Position numbers and translations under genes: made by a program. From Rhizobium sp. L43 (GTDB lineage Bacteria; Pseudomonadota; Alphaproteobacteria; Rhizobiales; Rhizobiaceae), in assembly GCF_002531725.1 (NCBI RefSeq), contig NZ_NWSQ01000015.1:1-64000 (forward strand): 64,000 bases of DNA. The letters run 5' to 3'. Of the stretch, positions 60,082 to 64,000 are shown one piece after another. Position 1 is the stretch's first letter. Every line of letters begins with the position of its first letter. The notes below the pieces were generated by a model, which was given only the letters and a program-made list of their open reading frames with translations, was not told where the DNA came from and searched no databases.

Positions 60082-60193
60082 AGCATGATGCCGAAAAATG
60101 TGAGCGGTTTTCGGACGACATCATGCTCTAATTCTTTGATCTAGATACGGATTCAGATTTTAGGCCAGCCGGCCTAAAATCATCCGGATCTAG
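60079..60193. repeat. RIME-like element with two palindromes
   Basis: The first palindrome has 12-bp arms TAGAGCATGATG (60079-60090) and 60119-60130, with inner CCGAAAA/TTTTCGG. The second has outer arms 60141-60152 and 60182-60193 (11 of 12) and perfect inner arms GATTTTAGGCC/GGCCTAAAATC (60156-60166, 60171-60181). It shares the AGCGGTTTT loop sequence with the element at 4450. It includes the stop codon of the binding-protein gene. Confidence 0.75.
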
Positions 60194-60277
60194 GACCTCG
60201 GCGTTCTCCGATAACAATGTCCAAATGAAATCAGACGGCGGGACATGCCCGCCGTCGGCCAACGAAGGGAGGCATCC

Positions 60278-60952
60278 ATGATCCATATTAAAGATATTGC
60301 CGAACGGCCAAGCAAAGCCGATATCGACGCCGTTTCCAAATTTTCGCCCGCGACCATACACGAGGCCCAAGGACGCCGCGGAGCCCTTTCCTCCCGCCTC
60401 AAGCCCGTCGACTATCGCATGAAATTGTGCGGCCCGGCCTTTACGGTGAAATGCGCGCCGCGCGACAACATCATGCTGCAGCTTGCCATCAACTACGCGA
60501 AGCCGGGTGATATCATCGTCGTATCCGCAGGCGAGTACGAGGAGGCCGGATCTTTCGGCGACGTCCTCGCCAATGCCTGCCTGGCAAAGGGCATCGGCGG
60601 CCTGGTCACCGATACCGGCGTGCGCGACACGCTGCAACTGAGGGAGCTTGGCTTCCCGGTCTTCTCGCTCAGCGTCTGCATCAAGGGCACGGTGAAGGAA
60701 ACCATTGCGGCGGTGAACGACACGATCATCGTCGGTGGTGAAATCATCCACCCCGGCGACATCATCGCCGGCGATGCCGACGGCCTGGTGGTCGTGCGTC
60801 GCCAGGAAGCGCAGGAAGTCGCCAGGCTGTCACAGGCCCGCGAAGATGCCGAAGCCGGCTATATCGCCGCCTACAAGTCAGGGAAATCGGTCATCGAGGT
60901 CAGCAATCTCGAACCGGTGCTGAAAGCCAAGAGTCTCGTCGTCGACATCTGA
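60278..60952 (+). CDS. RraA-fold protein, probable 4-hydroxy-4-methyl-2-oxoglutarate aldolase-like
   Basis: The RraA/HMG aldolase fold is indicated by ATIHEAQGRRGALSS, CGPAFTVKCAPRDN and GLVTDTGVRDT, where the Arg-Asp pair of HMG/OAA aldolases is present. The protein is 224 residues from ATG 60278 (GGGAGGCATCC). By family it cleaves 4-hydroxy-4-methyl-2-oxoglutarate or decarboxylates oxaloacetate, giving pyruvate. Its place after the amino-acid importer suggests a final step of the pathway. Substrate uncertain. Confidence 0.82.
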   Translation: MIHIKDIAERPSKADIDAVSKFSPATIHEAQGRRGALSSRLKPVDYRMKLCGPAFTVKCAPRDNIMLQLAINYAKPGDIIVVSAGEYEEAGSFGDVLANACLAKGIGGLVTDTGVRDTLQLRELGFPVFSLSVCIKGTVKETIAAVNDTIIVGGEIIHPGDIIAGDADGLVVVRRQEAQEVARLSQAREDAEAGYIAAYKSGKSVIEVSNLEPVLKAKSLVVDI

Positions 60953-60987
60953 CGCGACACCGCAATAGCGATCAGCCCTGCCGCATT

Positions 60988-61022
60988 ATAGGGCGGCTGG
61001 CCTTTTCGGCCTGCCGCCCTAT
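60988..61022. terminator. Bidirectional stem-loop between convergent genes
   Basis: ATAGGGCGGC (60988-60997) pairs with GCCGCCCTAT (61013-61022), with an inner TGGCC/GGCC extension and a TTTT loop. It lies between the RraA-like gene and the convergent LacI-type gene. It has no flanking T-run, so termination may be Rho-aided. Confidence 0.6.
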
Positions 61023-61036
61023 GCAAACCGGGCGGT

Positions 61037-62071
61037 TCAAACGCTTTCGGGCGTAATCGTTTCGAAGGGAACCACGCGCTGAAGGATGGTTGTGCTGTCG
61101 CGGTGTTCCAGCGCTGCGATCATCGTGGCGATCAATTCGTCCGATATCTGATCCAGTGGATGGCACAATGCCGCCATGATCAGGCCTTCCGTCAAGCCCT
61201 TTCGCGTTTCCGGGCCGATGTCGCGGCAGACGACCCTGACCTTATCTCGCTTTTCGACCGGCGCTTCGCGAAGAGCACGCAGCACCCCGGAAATTCCCCC
61301 TCCAACGATGAAAATGCCTCGGAGGTCATCGAGTTCGGACAGCAACTGGCTGACGATCCGGTAGGCTTCCTGCGGCTCCTCATGTGTCGGCCTGCTGTCA
61401 TCCACCTGAAGATGGGGCGCGTGCTCGCGCATATAGGATCGAAAGCTCGCATCGGAGACATCCTGGCACTGGTAACGATGATTGCCGATGAAGACGGCGA
61501 TCCGACCGGGCATCGGCGTGGTCTGAGCCAGAAACCATGCGGCGGTGCGCCCGAGTTTCCAATTGTCGGTGCCGACGAAGCCGGCGCGATCCCGGGCGGA
61601 CTGATCGGTTATGTAGGCGACAACCGGCTTTCCTCTCTCCTTGAGCGATTGGATGGTCTGCCCGATCAATGGGTGGTCGCCCGCAATGACAGCAATTGCA
61701 TCACAGCGTTTGCCAAGCGCTTCGAGACGATCTGCAATATTTTGTGGCTCGAGGACATCGACAAAATCGACCACAGCCACGACTTTCTCATGCTGGCGTC
61801 TCGCGGCCGCCTCGGTGATCTTGGAGCCGAACAGCCGGTAGAGCTCACGACTCGACTGCTGGAGAAGAAAGCCGAAACGATAGTTCGGCAGGAGCCGCTG
61901 CCTGCGGTCCTCGATCACGCCGCGGCCATAAAATCCAATCTCTTCCGCGGCATTTTGCACCCTGTCGATCGTTTCCGCACGCACTGCGCCGGTACCTCCG
62001 AGGATACGGTTGACCGTGGCGATGCTGACGCCGGAGGCCTGGGCAAGATCGGCAATGGTCGGTCTCTTCAT
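61037..62071 (-). CDS. LacI family transcriptional regulator
   Basis: The HTH reads MKRPTIADLAQASGVSIATVNRILGGTGAVRAETIDRV, followed by a sugar-binding domain (GFVGTDNWKLGRTAAWFLAQ) of the type that detects sugars. It has 344 residues from ATG 62071; an ATG at 62083 is four residues earlier and neither has a clear ribosome site. It is divergent from the sugar transporter at 62238 and probably represses it. Palindromic ATTTCA sites lie between them. Confidence 0.92.
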   Translation of the reverse strand: MKRPTIADLAQASGVSIATVNRILGGTGAVRAETIDRVQNAAEEIGFYGRGVIEDRRQRLLPNYRFGFLLQQSSRELYRLFGSKITEAAARRQHEKVVAVVDFVDVLEPQNIADRLEALGKRCDAIAVIAGDHPLIGQTIQSLKERGKPVVAYITDQSARDRAGFVGTDNWKLGRTAAWFLAQTTPMPGRIAVFIGNHRYQCQDVSDASFRSYMREHAPHLQVDDSRPTHEEPQEAYRIVSQLLSELDDLRGIFIVGGGISGVLRALREAPVEKRDKVRVVCRDIGPETRKGLTEGLIMAALCHPLDQISDELIATMIAALEHRDSTTILQRVVPFETITPESV

Positions 62072-62086
62072 GATATATTTCATTCC

Positions 62087-62101
62087 ATTTCAGGATGAAA
62101 T
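62087..62101. promoter_or_regulatory. Palindrome in the LacI/transporter gap
   Basis: ATTTCA-GGA-TGAAAT is a 15-bp palindrome with more ATTTCA/TGAAAT half-sites close by (62101-62126). It lies just upstream of the regulator start and about 136 bp before the binding-protein start. Repressor binding is likely but the form is unusual for LacI, lacking the central CG. Confidence 0.5.
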
Positions 62102-62237
62102 GAAATGATACATTAATTTCATCAATACGCAATAAGCATTCCATTTTCAGCGGTCGGTTGATACAAATATTCCAGCGAGTTGGGAGCCTTGCTTTGAGGA
62201 ATTGTTACTCTCGACCGCCTTTTTGGGAGGAAATCAC

Positions 62238-63212
62238 ATGAGTTTTTCAATGCGCGCCGTACGCGGGCTGCTGGCTGGCGCTGTTGTCGTTCTTGGCGCT
62301 TCTTCTGTCATGGCCGCGAATATTGCTGTCGTCGGCGGCAAGACCGATGACGAATTCTGGAGCCGCATCAAGAAAGGCGTCGATGACGCCCGGCTCGTCG
62401 TCGAGAAGAACGGCGGCTCCGTCAGCTATCTGCAGCTGCAGACCTACGACAATCTCGGGCCTGACGCCGCCCAGCTCGTCCGCACGGCCATCAGCCAGGG
62501 CGTGACCGGCATCGTGGTGCCCGACTGGGTGCCCGAGGCGGAAGACGAGGCCATCAAGGCTGCCGTCGCTGCGGGCATCAAAGTCATCCTCATGAATGCC
62601 GGCAACATCGACAAAGCTCGCGAGCTTGGCGCGATCAACTATGTCGGGTCGGATGAATACACGGCCGGCAAGGCAGGCGGCGAATATTTCGCGTCCAAGG
62701 GTGCGAAAAATGTCATTTGCGTCAATACGCTCCCGGGTGCGGCAAACCAGGAGGCCCGTTGCAAGGGTGTCATCGACGGCATCACCGGAAAGGGCGGCAC
62801 CGGCAAGCAGCTGCCATTGCCGGCGACCAGCTTCGGCGATCAGACGGCAATCGCCGAGGCCGTCAAGGCGACACTGCTCCAGGACGACACCATCGACGGC
62901 GTCCTCAATGTTGGGGCTTCCGACGCTGATGCGGCTGCAAGCGGGATCGCTCAGGCGAATAAAGTCGGCAAGGTCGCGCATGGCACCTTCGACCTGAATG
63001 CCTCGGGGCTTGCCCGCATCAAGGACGGTTCGCAGACCTTTGCGATCGACCAGCAGCCTTACCTGCAGTCGCTGCTGGGGGTTTCGCTTCTCGCCTCGCA
63101 TATCGACTACGGCACCAACCTGCCGACCGCACCGGTGCTGACCGGCCCGGGCATCGTCGATGCGGCGAACATCGACGCCACCCTGGCCGGCGTCAAGGAA
63201 GGCGCTCGCTAA
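62238..63212 (+). CDS. Sugar ABC transporter substrate-binding protein (RbsB/FrcB type)
   Basis: The signal peptide (MSFSMRAVRGLLAGAVVVLGASSVMA) precedes a type I binding fold with VVGGKTDDEFWSRIKKGVDDA, GVTGIVVPDW and VLNVGASDADAAASG. It is 324 residues. GGGAGGAAATCAC before the ATG is a strong site. A stem-loop follows the stop, then the permease gene. The closest sugar is not visible; fructose/ribose-type folds match. Confidence 0.9.
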   Translation: MSFSMRAVRGLLAGAVVVLGASSVMAANIAVVGGKTDDEFWSRIKKGVDDARLVVEKNGGSVSYLQLQTYDNLGPDAAQLVRTAISQGVTGIVVPDWVPEAEDEAIKAAVAAGIKVILMNAGNIDKARELGAINYVGSDEYTAGKAGGEYFASKGAKNVICVNTLPGAANQEARCKGVIDGITGKGGTGKQLPLPATSFGDQTAIAEAVKATLLQDDTIDGVLNVGASDADAAASGIAQANKVGKVAHGTFDLNASGLARIKDGSQTFAIDQQPYLQSLLGVSLLASHIDYGTNLPTAPVLTGPGIVDAANIDATLAGVKEGAR

Positions 63213-63265
63213 TCGTTCGAAACGGGCTCCGGCCCGCGGGATATCCGCGGGTCGAAGTTTATCGA

Positions 63266-63291
63266 GCGTGCGGACCACCGCGTCCGCACGC
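63266..63291 (+). repeat. 10-bp stem-loop after the binding-protein gene
   Basis: GCGTGCGGAC (63266-63275) pairs with GTCCGCACGC (63282-63291). A second hairpin CCCGCGG/CCGCGGG lies about 30 bp before it. Neither has a T-run. They probably stabilise the upstream message, like the hairpins at 21848 and 39782. Confidence 0.6.
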
Positions 63292-63323
63292 CTGGAGATT
63301 CACGCCCAGACTGGGATAGGCAT

Positions 63324-64000
63324 ATGAACAATCTTTCATTCGGCAACCTATTGCGCCGTCCCGAGGCGGGCGCATTCCTCGGACTTGTCGGCGTCCTCGT
63401 GTTCTTCGTCGTGTTCGGCAGCACCAAATTCCTGGAGCCCGCCGGCGCCGCAAGCTGGCTCAACGTCGCCGCCAATCTCGGCATTATCGCTCTTCCCATC
63501 GGACTTTTGATGATCGCAGGCGATCTCGACATTTCGATTGGCGCGATGATCCCCGCCGGCTCCATGACTGTCGCGGTCCTCTCGGGCTACTACGATCTTC
63601 CCATATGGGTCGGAATGTTCGGTGCGCTTGCCTTCGGCCTCATCGTCGGGCTGGTCAACGGCTACCTCGTCGTGCACACGGCCGTACCTTCGCTGATCGT
63701 AACGCTCGGCACCCTCTTTGCTGTACAGGGCCTGATGCTTGGCACCTCGGTTCTCGTAACCGGCACGACGAGTGTGGCGCTGACTGCCGACCCCTGGGCA
63801 AAGTTCCTTTTCGGGCAGTTCCTGGCCGGGTCGTTTCAGGTGATCATTTTGTGGTGGGTGGCCATCACCGCAATCTTCATCTTCTTCATTCACTTCTCGC
63901 CTTACGGGAACTGGATTTTCGCGATGGGTGGAGACAAGGTCAGTGCCCGCAACGCCGGCATTCCGACGACCCGTCTGACGATGGTCCTCTTCGTCCTCTC
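63324..64000 (+). CDS. Sugar ABC transporter permease, truncated by window end
   Basis: ATG 63324 opens a frame that runs to the window edge without a stop (225 full codons). It has several membrane segments and the RbsC/FrcC signature GDLDISIGAMIPAGSMTVAVLSG and GLIVGLVNGYLVV. Family length is about 330, so one third is outside the window. It follows the binding-protein gene by 111 bp. The ATPase gene is presumably downstream. Confidence 0.88.
   Translation, partial: MNNLSFGNLLRRPEAGAFLGLVGVLVFFVVFGSTKFLEPAGAASWLNVAANLGIIALPIGLLMIAGDLDISIGAMIPAGSMTVAVLSGYYDLPIWVGMFGALAFGLIVGLVNGYLVVHTAVPSLIVTLGTLFAVQGLMLGTSVLVTGTTSVALTADPWAKFLFGQFLAGSFQVIILWWVAITAIFIFFIHFSPYGNWIFAMGGDKVSARNAGIPTTRLTMVLFVL

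Noticed and set aside
1..64000. tRNA, rRNA or CRISPR array
   Set aside because: I saw no CCA-ended cloverleaf with anticodon arm, no rRNA-like sequence and no regularly spaced repeats; a covariance-model scan could confirm.

Overview
The window reads as part of a secondary replicon (plasmid or chromid) of a Rhizobium species, probably from the R. leguminosarum/etli group. The evidence is a complete repABC replication/partition operon with its antisense RNA and parS-like palindromes, RIME-like rhizobial intergenic palindromic elements, a Rap-type secreted adhesin, a cyclase/TolB-like/TPR protein of a kind common in rhizobia, many ABC importers, and high-GC codon use. The species assignment is inference. 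I see no rRNA, tRNA, CRISPR array or intact insertion sequence.

Layout. 0.1-1.7 kb: a 40% methionine protein behind a 19-codon leader ORF, then a membrane fatty-acid desaturase. 1.7-11.6 kb: a nine-gene minus-strand operon (two flavin monooxygenases, M20 deacylase, GNAT acetyltransferase, fused permease-ATPase, two paralogous binding proteins, a frameshifted third monooxygenase, a DsbA-fold isomerase). Its logic matches the Bacillus S-alkylcysteine salvage operon. 11.7-12.4 kb: a toxin-antitoxin pair whose antitoxin is frameshifted. 12.4-16.4 kb: repC, ctRNA, repB, repA and palindromes. 16.4-17.4 kb: no convincing gene. 17.4-19.4 kb: a ROK-family protein that looks circularly permuted, divergent from trehalose-6-phosphatase. 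19.6-25.5 kb: AraC regulator, sugar/polyol ABC importer, ribitol 2-dehydrogenase and a second SDR. 25.6-28.9 kb: two-component system and a polytopic DUF4173/4153-like protein. 29.3-31.6 kb: small genes, the Rap adhesin and an extra copy of ribosomal protein S21. 31.7-35 kb: LysR/aldo-keto reductase pair, small membrane protein, PPK2. 35-43.4 kb: sugar ABC operon with isomerase/epimerase and GMC oxidoreductase, under a divergent LacI regulator with two visible operators. 43.4-44.2 kb: VapC-type toxin with Phd-type antitoxin and a palindromic operator. 44.5-48.8 kb: cyclase-TPR protein, then a three-gene cluster with a thermolysin-like peptidase that I cannot assign to a known system. 49-60.9 kb: biotin carboxylase, two biotinyl-type proteins, PxpB/PxpC/PxpA, aminotransferase, LysR, SDR, amino-acid ABC importer and an RraA-fold protein. 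61-64 kb: LacI regulator divergent from a sugar ABC importer that runs off the window.

The best candidates for undescribed biology are: (1) the permuted ROK protein at 17435-18520; (2) the split, urea-carboxylase-like set at 49074-53806, in which biotin carboxylase and carrier are co-transcribed with 5-oxoprolinase subunits and a lysine-less biotinyl domain; (3) the alkylcysteine-salvage-like operon and its palindromic operator shared with the desaturase; (4) the peptidase/repeat-protein/IPT-like cluster beside the cyclase; (5) the Met-rich protein with its leader ORF. All function assignments rest on reading motifs by eye; no database search was run.
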